Source of the DNA: DASVTR01 sp033855775
GTDB taxonomy: Bacteria; Acidobacteriota; Blastocatellia; Pyrinomonadales; Pyrinomonadaceae
Direction: 5' to 3'
Assembly (NCBI GenBank): GCA_033855775.1
Contig: JAWVFT010000070.1
Coordinates: 1 to 20,413, forward strand
DNA length: 20,413 nt
How positions within the stretch are numbered: the first letter of the stretch is position 1; each line of letters starts with the position of its first letter. Positions 7,140 through 14,475 of the stretch are shown piece by piece. The notes under the pieces are model-generated. The model had not been told where the DNA came from. It saw nothing but the letters and a program-made list of their open reading frames with translations, and did no database searches. Made by a program: the position numbers and the translations under genes.

Positions 7140-8015
7140 TATCTCTTCCGACTTCTTTGTGGTTAGGCGACGATTCTGTTCTTCAAAGAGCAGCGGGAGC
7201 CGTTCGCTTTCGAGCACGTCAAGGCGGCGCAGGACTTCGGCGAGCGAAATTTCGTTCTTGAGATTAATCTGAAAGTCGAGGTCGGCGCGCAGGCGGTCTT
7301 TGTCGCCCTGCCGGTTCTGCGACATCATGATAATGGGAGCCTGCACGCCCGCGATGATGCCGAGGACAAGGCCGAGCAGTTGATACGGGTACGGGTCGAT
7401 TTCGAGCAGCGGGATAACATAAGTATTGACGACGACCCAGATGAGCAACAGCATCATCAGCACGACGAGAAAGCGCCAACTGCCGCCAAACTCCGCGATG
7501 CGATTGGCGAGGCGGTCGCCCATCGTCATCCGCGCGGCCTCTTCGACGTTGGCGTTGCGCGAGACGCGCTGGCGCAGGAGTTCGTCCGTGTCGCGCAGGC
7601 GATTGGTAATCGCGCTCAGCATCTTCAAGGCGACTTCGGGATTGCGGCGCACGAAGGCAAGGAAATCTTCGCGCGCGAGGATGGCGAGGCGCGCGTCTTC
7701 GATGACGGTGGCGTCGGCGGCGCGAACTTTGCCGTCGAGGACAGCCATCTCGCCGAAGAAGTCGCCGCCCGCGAGTTCGGCCAGCGTGACGGCGTGGCCG
7801 AAAGAATCGTGAACGCTGATGCGCACGCGCCCGCTGTCAATCAGGTACATCGCGTCGCCCGAATCGCCGTGATGAAAGAGCGGCGTCGCGGCGGCCACTT
7901 CGCGCACCTGCAACAAATCACGCAACTCGCGCGCGGCATCGTCGTCCAACCCGGCGAACAAAGGCACCGAGCGCAACTCCTCAAGCGTCATCACAGAGGC
8001 AACACTGATAGCCAT
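7080..8015 (-). CDS. Cyclic-nucleotide-binding domain fused to DUF1003 membrane domain
   Basis: A 311-residue inner-membrane protein. Residues 10-125 form a cNMP-binding beta barrel with FGEM at 87-90 and R98 in the phosphate-binding cassette (GKVRAADAT). Residues of about 155-260 form a DUF1003 domain with two transmembrane helices (starting WRFLVVLMMLLLIW and YPYQLLGLVLGIIAG) and the family ending IIMMSQNRQ. The barrel probably senses a cyclic nucleotide or acts as a structural module; the DUF1003 function is unknown. The ATG at 8015 has GAGG five bases upstream, and this decides the start over 8048 and 7991. The last 20 or so residues (SPKSKVQGQGQGQ) are encoded by an intergenic-type heptamer repeat that has invaded or extended the gene end. 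An adenylate cyclase lies nearby at 9870. Confidence 0.9.
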   Translation of the reverse strand: MAISVASVMTLEELRSVPLFAGLDDDAARELRDLLQVREVAAATPLFHHGDSGDAMYLIDSGRVRISVHDSFGHAVTLAELAGGDFFGEMAVLDGKVRAADATVIEDARLAILAREDFLAFVRRNPEVALKMLSAITNRLRDTDELLRQRVSRNANVEEAARMTMGDRLANRIAEFGGSWRFLVVLMMLLLIWVVVNTYVIPLLEIDPYPYQLLGLVLGIIAGVQAPIIMMSQNRQGDKDRLRADLDFQINLKNEISLAEVLRRLDVLESERLPLLFEEQNRRLTTKKSEEIVQSPKSKVQGQGQGQADGS

Positions 8016-8048
8016 CAAAACCTCACAAGACACGGACGAAGAAAGCAC

Positions 8049-8140
8049 AGACGCGGAGACACGGCGAAGGAAGAGCCGCAGTCATCTTGTGGAGTCGGCA
8101 CGGTCTGTCTTTATCGCCGCCTCGCCGTGTCTCCGCGTCT
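8049..8140. repeat. Inverted repeat of GACGCGGAGACACGG type
   Basis: Perfect 18-bp arms at 8049-8066 and 8123-8140 enclose 56 nt. It occupies the gap between the ABC ATPase gene end (8151) and the CNMP/DUF1003 gene start (8015), and belongs to the same class of intergenic hairpins as the others in this window. The right arm is followed by one further partial CCGCGTCTC unit. Confidence 0.88.
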
Positions 8141-8150
8141 CCGCGTCTCT

Positions 8151-8834
8151 TCATCCCTGCTGCTCCACCTTTCCGTCTTTCATCAGGATAATGCGGTCGG
8201 CGAAATGTTCGGCCAGTTCGCGGTCGTGCGTGACCATCAGGACGGTCAGGGCGTCAGCCTCGACCATCTCACGCAGCAGGGCCAGCAGTTCGCGCGCGCG
8301 CGTCGAGTCTAAATTCCCTGTCGGCTCGTCGGCAAGCAGAATGCGCGGGCGATTGGCGAGGGCGCGCGCGATGGCGACGCGCTGCTGCTCGCCGCCGGAG
8401 AGTTCCGTCGGGCGATGCGCGAGCCTGTCCCGCAGGCCGACGCGCTCCAGCAACTCTTCGGCGCGCTCCTCGCGTTCGCGGCCACGCGAGCCGCCGAAGG
8501 CCAGCGCGAGATTGACGTTTTCGGCGGCGGTCATCGTTGAAATCAAGTTGAAGTTTTGGAAAATCATGCCGACCGAATGACGACGATAGCGCGCCATCTG
8601 TTTCTTGTTGAAGGGCGCGAGCGACTCGCTCTCGAAGAGGACTTCGCCGCTCGTCGGGCTATCGAGGCCGCCGAGCATGTTCAGCAAAGTTGACTTGCCC
8701 GAACCCGAAGTGCCTTGAATGGCGACGAACCCGCGCTCCTCTATGTCGATGGAAACATGGTCGAGCGCGGCCACCTTCGTGCTGCCCATCTGGTAGATTT
8801 TGGAAACGTCCCGCGCCTCTAAAATAGTTGGCAT
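8151..8834 (-). CDS. MacB/LolD-type ABC transporter ATPase
   Basis: A 227-residue ATPase subunit. Walker A is GTSGSGKS (41-48), Q-loop Q93, signature LSGGEQ (145-150), Walker B ILLADE (165-170), D-loop NLDS and switch H203. The sequence type (GGLDSPTSGEV, NFNLISTMTAAENV) is that of LolD/MacB exporters that pair with FtsX-like permeases. The nearest such permease is at 3640-5133, three genes downstream on the same strand. The ATG at 8834 gives the usual family start (MPTILEARDVSKIYQMG); AGGAG lies about 12 bases upstream. The longer frame from 8882 adds a non-conserved charged leader. Confidence 0.93.
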   Translation of the reverse strand: MPTILEARDVSKIYQMGSTKVAALDHVSIDIEERGFVAIQGTSGSGKSTLLNMLGGLDSPTSGEVLFESESLAPFNKKQMARYRRHSVGMIFQNFNLISTMTAAENVNLALAFGGSRGREREERAEELLERVGLRDRLAHRPTELSGGEQQRVAIARALANRPRILLADEPTGNLDSTRARELLALLREMVEADALTVLMVTHDRELAEHFADRIILMKDGKVEQQG

Positions 8835-8931
8835 CGCAAACAACCGCTCCTCTTCGACGCGACGCGCCCTGAAGTTTTCCATTCCGCTCCTGCCCGGCGA
8901 GACTTTAACACGTCCGGGCCAATCATTTCTC

Positions 8932-8960
8932 TATACACTTTCAACCGATGCTCCTATAAT
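8932..8960 (+). promoter_or_regulatory. Putative sigma-70-type promoter
   Basis: A perfect TATAAT at 8955-8960 is preceded by TATACA at 8932-8937 (four of six matches to TTGACA) with a 17-bp spacer. It faces the gene at 9068 and would give a leader of about 100 nt. Confidence 0.5.
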
Positions 8961-9067
8961 GACGCCCCAACGCGAGCATTCGACACAGACGGGTTCCACT
9001 TGAGACGGCAGGAGAGCGCAAGCACGATTTCATGCGCTCGAAACGCACAGAGAAAGGATTGAAGTAG

Positions 9068-9751
9068 ATGTCGCAACAATATCCGCCTGGCGGGGGGCCG
9101 CCGCCGGGGCAACAACCAGACTACGGCCAACCGACGCAATACGGCGGCAATCAACCGCAACAACCGTACAACCAGCAACAGCCGTACGGGCAGCCGCCGC
9201 AGTATCCGCAACAGCAACCGCCATACGGGCAACAACAGCAGCCCGGCTATCCGCCGTATCAACAGCAACAGCCTTACGCTCAAGCCCCGGCTCCGGCGCA
9301 AGTCGTCGAAGCAGACGCCTACGAGCGGACGCTGAGCCTGCTGGCCTACGTCTGGATTGCTTTCATCATCGCTTTCGGGCCGGGCATCAACGTGCTCGCC
9401 GTCGGCTACTACAACGAACTTTTGTCCGGCAGCTCAGTCGCCGTCAACTTAGGAGCGCTGATTATTCTCGCGCTGCCCTTCGCTCTCTCCGCCAACGCGC
9501 GCGAGAGCGTGTTGGCGCGTTTTCACGGCAAGCAGGCTTTGCTCCTTGGAGCCTTCTATCTCCTTGCGCGCTTCGTCATCGGCCTGCTCTACCTCATCCC
9601 CGAAGCGACCGTCAGAGGAATTTTAGTCGGCGGGATTCTGGCAGGAGCGGTGCAAGTCCTGTTCGCTTATCTGGCCCTGACCGCCGGTATCCGGGCATTC
9701 TACAAACGCGAACTCTATCGCCTGCCCGTCGTCGGCGGAATGGTCAAGTAG
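9068..9751 (+). CDS. Pro/Gln/Tyr-rich four-helix membrane protein
   Basis: A 227-residue integral membrane protein. Residues 1-80 are a low-complexity, presumably disordered, Pro/Gln/Tyr/Gly-rich tail built from short units such as QQQPYGQPPQYP. Residues of about 90-220 contain four hydrophobic helices. The stretch RFHGKQALLLGAFY resembles the DUF4870-type membrane domain, whose members often carry such Pro/Gln-rich tails; this is a family-level guess. AAAGG lies about 11 bases before the ATG, and a promoter with a perfect -10 box lies about 110 bp upstream. It is transcribed divergently from the ABC ATPase and converges on the cyclase gene. Function unknown. Confidence 0.82.
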   Translation: MSQQYPPGGGPPPGQQPDYGQPTQYGGNQPQQPYNQQQPYGQPPQYPQQQPPYGQQQQPGYPPYQQQQPYAQAPAPAQVVEADAYERTLSLLAYVWIAFIIAFGPGINVLAVGYYNELLSGSSVAVNLGALIILALPFALSANARESVLARFHGKQALLLGAFYLLARFVIGLLYLIPEATVRGILVGGILAGAVQVLFAYLALTAGIRAFYKRELYRLPVVGGMVK

Positions 9752-9796
9752 AAGAGCGGCAACGCGGAACGCGAAACGCCGCTGCGCGAAACTAAT

Positions 9797-9871
9797 GAGC
9801 GCGGCGACGATGAAGGATGAAAGCCTTGCTCTCGGATAGCTCGGCCTTCATCCTTCATCGTCGCCGCGCTC
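9797..9871. terminator. Long hairpin between convergent genes (GATGAAG heptamers)
   Basis: 29-nt arms at 9797-9825 and 9843-9871 pair with one mismatch around a 17-nt loop. The arms contain two GATGAAG/GATGAAA heptamers. The right arm reaches the cyclase stop codon at 9872-9870. It lies between convergent genes, so it could terminate both. There is no clear T tract, and it may equally be a mobile intergenic repeat. A 10-bp direct repeat (CAGCTTTGCT, twice) follows at 9871-9890. Confidence 0.7.
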
Positions 9872-11714
9872 AGCTTTGCTCAGCTTTGCTTTTGGGCGCG
9901 ACGCGCCACAGTTCAAAGTTCTCCTCGTCAAAGCCTTTCAGCGTGACCTCGAAGGGTTGGGCCGTGAGCGGGCAGTCCGTCCCGTCAATCATCTCCGAGA
10001 CTTCTGGGTCTGCGCGAACGGTGTTGGAGATCACCACGTCGCCGCCCGTCGAAAGCCCTTCGAGGCGCGCGGCCATGTTGACGGTGCAGCCGAAGTAGTC
10101 CAGCCGCCCGTTGAGCGTGACGGCGATGCAGGGGCCGTAGTGTATGCCGACCTTGAGCAGCAGCGGGCGCATCCCCTGCGGCGGCTGCGAGAGTTTTCGC
10201 TGCGCTTCGAGAATCGAACGCATGGCTCCGGCGGGGCGACGAAAGACTGCCATGATGGCGTCGCCAATCGTCTTGACGAGCGCGCCGTCCTGCTCCGCGA
10301 TGGCCTCGCGCAGCACGTCGAAGTGGCTCATCACTGCCCCGAAGGCGGGCGCGTCGCCAATCTCCCTGTACAGTTGCGTGGAGCCTTTCAAGTCTGTGAA
10401 CAGCACTGTCAAACTGCCGACGGAAATCTGCTCGCCGGGACGCAGCGCTTCGTTGGAAAAGAGGTCGCGGAAGATTTGCAGGGCCGTCACCTCCGCGGCG
10501 GTCGCGGCCTGATCGCTCCATGCGGTGCGCTCCAGGATGAAAAGCTGGTCGTCTTCGGTCGCGTTCTTGAAACGAATAACGGGCGTCGTCGAGATTCTTC
10601 TTTCGACTTGCGGCCAGCCCTGTGCGCTGGCGCGCAAAGTGAGTTCGGCTTCGCCGTCGGGCGCGGCGAGCAGAAATTGTTCGCCCGGCAGTTCCATGCT
10701 GCGCAGCCTGTGCCGCCCCGCTTCGAGCGTGGGCCGGAGTTCGCGCTCGTCGCCCGGCGCCAAGAGTTGCTGCGCGACGATGTGCGGCGTCAACTGCGGC
10801 CCGCCGACGCAGAAGTTGCGGCTCTCAATTTGACGGATGGCTGAGTTTGGACGAAAGGTTAGCTCGACGGAGTTGTCGAAGCTGACGTTGAAATCAATGT
10901 TGCAGCTTTCGCAGTAGACCTGCGATTGAATGCCGGTCAAAGTCTGGCTGCTCTCGATGGCCCCGCGACAATGCGGGCAGAGCAAGTCCCACTGCAAATC
11001 GAGCAGCCCCGCGCGCGTCGCCCACAGACAAACTTCGAGCATCTCGCGCCGCCCGAAGCCCCAGAAGTCGGCCAGAGCGTGCGAGCGTATGCGCGCCAGC
11101 GACAAGTCGTCACCCTGCTCTATCAACTCCGCGAGTCGTTTGACCAGTTCGCGCTGCGCGCCCTGCATGATGAGTTTTTCGCTGAGAGCGGCGAGCCGCG
11201 CCTGCCCGCCGGGAGCGAAGTTGGCGGTCGCCTGTTGATAGAAAGGCTGCTTGCCTTTCAAGAGCAGTTGGTCGTAGCGGCGAAAGGCTTTGGCGAATTT
11301 CCGGCGGCTGATGAAGCCAATCTGCGCCGGGATGGCGACGTGTCCGAGCAGGTTCTTCGGCTGCGCCCAACATTGATAGACGAGGCGTGTGCCGCCCGCT
11401 TCGCGCGGCTGCAATTCGGCCAGCACGCGCACCTCCGCCACAGGCCCTTTGCTGTAACGACGCACCACGCCGAAACGATACGGCCTAATCCACTCGAACG
11501 GCTGCTCTTCCCATTCGACCGTCAAGCCGAAGACGAAGAGACGCAATCGCCGCCGCGCGTTCGTCAGCCGCGAGCCGTTCGTCGAAGCCACTTCGACCGC
11601 AGGCACGCCCGCGTCACGATTGAAGCGATTCGTGTCGGCGACGAACGGCCACAAGGCTTCCGGCGCGGCCTGTAAGTCGTATTCCCAACGATAATGAAAT
11701 TCTCTGGGAGACAT
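9870..11714 (-). CDS. Class III adenylate cyclase with SRPBCC and DUF5939-like regions
   Basis: A 614-residue soluble cyclase predicted to make cAMP from ATP. Residues of about 8-165 look like an SRPBCC/START-type ligand-binding fold. Residues of about 200-400 look like the DUF5939 region and include two CxxC pairs (C246/C249 and C268/C271) that could bind zinc. The C-terminal cyclase domain (about 425-600) keeps metal-binding D441 and D485, purine-specifying K481 and D539 (the LDYFG segment), and transition-state residues N546 and R550, so it should be an active adenylate rather than guanylate cyclase. No transmembrane helix is seen. The ATG at 11714 (MSPREFHYRWEYDL) is preferred because the upstream codons translate a heptamer repeat. 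The ligand sensed is unknown. A cNMP-binding protein lies at 7080-8015. Confidence 0.92.
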   Translation of the reverse strand: MSPREFHYRWEYDLQAAPEALWPFVADTNRFNRDAGVPAVEVASTNGSRLTNARRRLRLFVFGLTVEWEEQPFEWIRPYRFGVVRRYSKGPVAEVRVLAELQPREAGGTRLVYQCWAQPKNLLGHVAIPAQIGFISRRKFAKAFRRYDQLLLKGKQPFYQQATANFAPGGQARLAALSEKLIMQGAQRELVKRLAELIEQGDDLSLARIRSHALADFWGFGRREMLEVCLWATRAGLLDLQWDLLCPHCRGAIESSQTLTGIQSQVYCESCNIDFNVSFDNSVELTFRPNSAIRQIESRNFCVGGPQLTPHIVAQQLLAPGDERELRPTLEAGRHRLRSMELPGEQFLLAAPDGEAELTLRASAQGWPQVERRISTTPVIRFKNATEDDQLFILERTAWSDQAATAAEVTALQIFRDLFSNEALRPGEQISVGSLTVLFTDLKGSTQLYREIGDAPAFGAVMSHFDVLREAIAEQDGALVKTIGDAIMAVFRRPAGAMRSILEAQRKLSQPPQGMRPLLLKVGIHYGPCIAVTLNGRLDYFGCTVNMAARLEGLSTGGDVVISNTVRADPEVSEMIDGTDCPLTAQPFEVTLKGFDEENFELWRVAPKSKAEQS

Positions 11715-11729
11715 TAAAGAGGGATGAGA

Positions 11730-11829
11730 GACAAAGGATAAAGGATGAGGGACGAACGCACGGCTCTTCAAACCTGACGCTTCAAACTTGAACAGTCATG
11801 CTTTCATCTCTCATCCTTCATCTTTCATC
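11730..11829. repeat. Imperfect inverted repeat of AAAGGAT/TTTCATC heptamers
   Basis: 26-nt arms at 11730-11755 and 11804-11829 pair at 20 of 26 positions. All six mismatches are transitions, so several could still form G-U pairs in RNA. It fills the gap between the nuoI-like gene end and the cyclase start. Confidence 0.7.
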
Positions 11830-11839
11830 GCTAATAGTT

Positions 11840-12361
11840 TCAGACTTCTTTGTATTCCGAATTGACATCTTCTTCCGATGTGGCGACGCGGTAGTTCTTA
11901 GACTGTTTCTGCTTGGTAATCAAGAGGTCGTCTTTGGTCTTCAGGAGGTCTGCGCGATTGTAGACCGAGAGCTCGAAGTTGTAGCCGTGTGTGATGGCGT
12001 CCTTCGGGCAGGCTTCGACGCAGTAGCCGCAGAAGATGCAGCGCCCGTAGTCTATGTTGTAAACCTGCGCGTAGCGTTCATCGACGCCGACGCGCTCAGC
12101 CTTCGAGCGCGGGTCGTCCGTGGCGATGATGTAGATGCAGTCCGAAGGGCAGGCGGCGGCGCAAAGGAAACAGGCCACGCACTTCTCTTTGCCGTTCTCA
12201 TCGACGTGCAGCAGGTGTTGGCCGCGATAGCGCGGCTGCATCGTCACAGGCTCGTCCGGGTATTCGACCGTCCACTTTTCGCGCGGGATATAAGCGAAGG
12301 TGACGGCCATGCCCTTGATGATGGCTTTGGTTGATTCGATGACATCGCTGATGATTGACAT
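11840..12361 (-). CDS. nuoI: NuoI-like 2x[4Fe-4S] ferredoxin subunit
   Basis: A 173-residue iron-sulfur protein matching NADH-quinone oxidoreductase subunit I, which passes electrons through two [4Fe-4S] clusters in the peripheral arm of complex I. Cluster ligands are C61, C64, C67 with C118, and C108, C111, C114 with C71, in CxxCxxCxxxCP motifs. The N-terminal amphipathic helix (MSIISDVIESTKAIIKGMAV) and the PRYRGQHLL segment are typical. The ATG at 12361 has AGAGG four bases upstream; the longer open frame from 12508 is not supported. No other nuo genes are nearby, so it could be an extra copy or a separated subunit. The C-terminal 30 residues are charged and variable. Confidence 0.9.
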   Translation of the reverse strand: MSIISDVIESTKAIIKGMAVTFAYIPREKWTVEYPDEPVTMQPRYRGQHLLHVDENGKEKCVACFLCAAACPSDCIYIIATDDPRSKAERVGVDERYAQVYNIDYGRCIFCGYCVEACPKDAITHGYNFELSVYNRADLLKTKDDLLITKQKQSKNYRVATSEEDVNSEYKEV

Positions 12362-12467
12362 AAAACCTCTTCGATAACTGCCCTGAAGTTTTCGCTCCGC
12401 GTGTGAGCCTAGTTTACACGAGCGCGCAGCGAGAGAGCGAACGCGCGCGAATCTCGCGGCGGCCAAC

Positions 12468-12722
12468 TCACCTGAGCCACCTGTAAGCGAGAATCGCGAG
12501 GCCGACAATCAAAGCCGCCAGCAGAATAAAGTTGATGACCATTATCAACTTGTTCGAGCCACCGGCGGCGGCCTCCGGCGGGGCTTGCTGCGGAGAGCGC
12601 GAAGCCATCGGCGGCGCAGGCTGAGGCGATGCGGCATAGGGCGACGGCGCGGCCATCGGCGGCTTAATCATCGGAGGCTTGATTGAAGAAGGCGGCCCGC
12701 CTGCGTTTGATTCTTCGTCCAT
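12468..12722 (-). CDS. Small Pro/Ala-rich tail-anchored membrane protein
   Basis: An 84-residue protein with no recognised family. Residues 1-55 are rich in Pro, Ala, Ser and Met with repeated KPPM and SPQ motifs and are probably disordered. Residues 58-80 form a single hydrophobic helix (LIMVINFILLAALIVGLAIL) followed by YRWLR, consistent with a C-terminal membrane anchor. A very strong Shine-Dalgarno (GGAGG, five bases before the ATG) supports real translation. It lies between ndk and the nuoI-like gene on the same strand. Confidence 0.68.
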   Translation of the reverse strand: MDEESNAGGPPSSIKPPMIKPPMAAPSPYAASPQPAPPMASRSPQQAPPEAAAGGSNKLIMVINFILLAALIVGLAILAYRWLR

Positions 12723-12812
12723 CTCATCCTCCGCGCTGCTCGCGCATGCTCAAACGTCGCGCGCTCAATCAGTATCTAGGGAGACGCTTTATCGTCCATC
12801 TGCCGCTCGTCT

Positions 12813-13241
12813 TCAAATCAGTTCGAGTTGGCTGAAGAAGTAAGCGATTTCGAGAGCCGCGTTCTCCTCCGAGTCGGAGCCGTGGACGGCGTTCTCGCCG
12901 AGCGAGCCGCCAAACTCCTTGCGCAAGGTTCCCTCACCGGCCTTGGCCGGGTCGGTCGCTCCCATCAATTCGCGCCACGCGAGAACCGCGCCTTCTTTTT
13001 CAAGCGCCAGCACGACGCACGGCCCACTCGACATGAACGCCGTCAACTCGCCGAAGAAAGGACGCGCGCGGTGGACGGCATAAAAGCCTTCGGCCTCCGC
13101 CTTCGTGAGGTGAATCAACTTCATCCCGCGCGGCCTGAAGCCGCCGTCAATGATGCGCTGCAAGATGCTGCCCGTCTTCCCGTCGCGCACGGCGTCGGGC
13201 TTGATAATGCCAAAAGTAAGCTTGCCTGTTTGTTCTGTCAT
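12813..13241 (-). CDS. ndk: Nucleoside diphosphate kinase
   Basis: A 142-residue cytoplasmic enzyme that transfers the gamma phosphate of ATP to other nucleoside diphosphates through a phosphohistidine. K14 (TFGIIKPDAV) and the catalytic H120 in NAVHGSDS are in place, and the length is normal for the family. The ATG at 13241 follows AGGGG with a short spacer; the 16-codon extension to 13289 is not conserved. It lies 151 bp downstream of sucD on the same strand, a common neighbourhood in several phyla. In the gap, a -10-like TATAAT on the minus strand (13329-13324) without a convincing -35 may give ndk its own promoter. Confidence 0.96.
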   Translation of the reverse strand: MTEQTGKLTFGIIKPDAVRDGKTGSILQRIIDGGFRPRGMKLIHLTKAEAEGFYAVHRARPFFGELTAFMSSGPCVVLALEKEGAVLAWRELMGATDPAKAGEGTLRKEFGGSLGENAVHGSDSEENAALEIAYFFSQLELI

Positions 13242-13392
13242 TCGTTCCCCTAGTAATTTTTTAAGTTGTCGCGCATTGTCTTCTTGCAAGAGCTTCTATA
13301 AGGATAGCAAGAGCGTCATCCAGATTATAGTTTCGGTCGCTTTCTTCTTCTGGATTCATGATGCCGGACTCCGGCTGACAACGGCTGTTCGC

Positions 13393-14277
13393 TTAAACGG
13401 TCGCGCCTGCGCCGAGGGCTTCCTTCATGGCCTGCCCGATGTCTGCGGGCGATTTGACGACGCGGATGCCTGCCGCTTCGAGGGCCGCCATCTTTTCGGC
13501 TGCGGTGCCTTTGCCGCCGGCGATGATGGCTCCGGCGTGGCCCATGCGGCGGCCCGGCGGGGCGGTCTGTCCGGCGATGAAGGCGACAATCGGCTTGGTC
13601 ACGTTGGCTTCGGCAAAGGCTGCGGCTTCCTCTTCGGCGGTCCCGCCGATTTCGCCAATCATGACGATGCCGTCCGTTTCGTCGTCGGCTTGAAAGAGGG
13701 CCAGAGCGTCGACGTGCGTGGTGCCGACGATGGGATCGCCGCCGATGCCGATGGCGGTTGACTGTCCGAGGCCGAGCGCGGTCAACTGCCCGACCGCTTC
13801 GTAGGTCAGCGTGCCTGAGCGCGAGACGACGCCGACGCGCCCCTCGCGATGAATGTGTCCGGGCATGATGCCGATTTTGCACTTGCCGGGCGAGATGATG
13901 CCGGGGCAATTGGGGCCGATGAGGCGCGTCTGCCTGTTGGCCAAATACTCATTGACTTGCACCATGTCGAGGGCCGGGATGCCTTCGGTGATGCAGACGA
14001 CGAGCGGCAGCCCTGCGTCGGCGGCTTCCATAATCGCGTCGGCGGCAAACGGCGGCGGCACGTAGATGACGGAAGCGTTCGCCCCTGCCTCACGAACCGC
14101 GTCGGCGACGGTATTGAAGACGGGAATGCCTTCATGCTCTGTGCCGCCCTTGCCCGGCGTCACGCCGCCCACCACGTTCGTTCCATACTCCACCATCTGC
14201 TTCGTATGAAAGGTTCCCTCTTTGCCCGTGATGCCCTGCACGACGAGGCGTGTGTTTTTATCAACCAGTACGCTCAA
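13393..14277 (-). CDS. sucD: Succinyl-CoA ligase (ADP-forming) subunit alpha
   Basis: A 294-residue TCA-cycle enzyme subunit that, with SucC, converts succinyl-CoA to succinate with formation of ATP or GTP. The N-terminal CoA-binding Rossmann fold (LVVQGITGKEGTFHTKQM) and the ligase domain are complete. The phosphorylated histidine is H247 in RRMGHAGAII. The start is TTG at 14277, supported by a strong AAGGAG eight bases upstream and by the conserved N-terminus (MSVLVDKNTR). sucC, usually immediately upstream, is absent here: the upstream neighbour is a divergent FG-GAP gene. ndk follows downstream. Confidence 0.97.
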   Translation of the reverse strand: MSVLVDKNTRLVVQGITGKEGTFHTKQMVEYGTNVVGGVTPGKGGTEHEGIPVFNTVADAVREAGANASVIYVPPPFAADAIMEAADAGLPLVVCITEGIPALDMVQVNEYLANRQTRLIGPNCPGIISPGKCKIGIMPGHIHREGRVGVVSRSGTLTYEAVGQLTALGLGQSTAIGIGGDPIVGTTHVDALALFQADDETDGIVMIGEIGGTAEEEAAAFAEANVTKPIVAFIAGQTAPPGRRMGHAGAIIAGGKGTAAEKMAALEAAGIRVVKSPADIGQAMKEALGAGATV

Positions 14278-14285
14278 CGCTTCTG

Positions 14286-14291
14286 CTCCTT
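14286..14291 (-). promoter_or_regulatory. Shine-Dalgarno site fixing the sucD TTG start
   Basis: Read on the minus strand this is AAGGAG, eight bases before TTG at 14277-14275. It decides the start codon, since no ATG lies near the conserved N-terminus. Confidence 0.8.
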
Positions 14292-14301
14292 AAGGTTAAG
14301 A

Positions 14302-14369
14302 CAGTGACGAGTGACTAGTGACTAGTGACGAGCAGCAGGCAAAAGCTTTTAACTCGTCACTTGTCACTG
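14302..14369. repeat. Inverted repeat of GTGACGA/GTGACTA heptamers
   Basis: 14-nt outer arms at 14302-14315 and 14356-14369 pair with one mismatch. The left side continues as heptamers GTGACGA, GTGACTA, GTGACTA, GTGACGA, GCAGCAG. It is the same sequence family as the repeat at 5139-5261. It lies in the sucD 5' leader, just upstream of the sucD ribosome site. Confidence 0.75.
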
Positions 14370-14439
14370 CTTTTGAAAGACTGCGCAGTATAACACGCGT
14401 CCAAAAACCCTGCACGCGTTGGACGTGCCGTTCAATTTT

Positions 14440-14469
14440 TTGACAAAGCGACGTGGTTGGGCTTACAGT
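14440..14469 (+). promoter_or_regulatory. Putative sigma-70-type promoter for the FG-GAP gene
   Basis: A perfect -35 box TTGACA at 14440-14445 is followed after 18 bp by TACAGT at 14464-14469 (four of six to TATAAT). It is preceded by a T-rich stretch. It would give a leader of about 275 nt before the ATG at 14754. Confidence 0.5.
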
Positions 14470-14475
14470 TTCGGC

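Noticed and set aside
10926..11675. Plus-strand open frame opposite the cyclase
   Set aside because: The translation has no domain signal, while the opposite strand has complete conserved domains.
13324..13329. Promoter for ndk on the minus strand
   Set aside because: A perfect TATAAT is present but no convincing -35 box lies 16-18 bp upstream, so it is mentioned only in the ndk entry.
14387..14392. sucD promoter on the minus strand (TATACT)
   Set aside because: Only the -10-like box is visible and the -35 region matches poorly, so it is not called.
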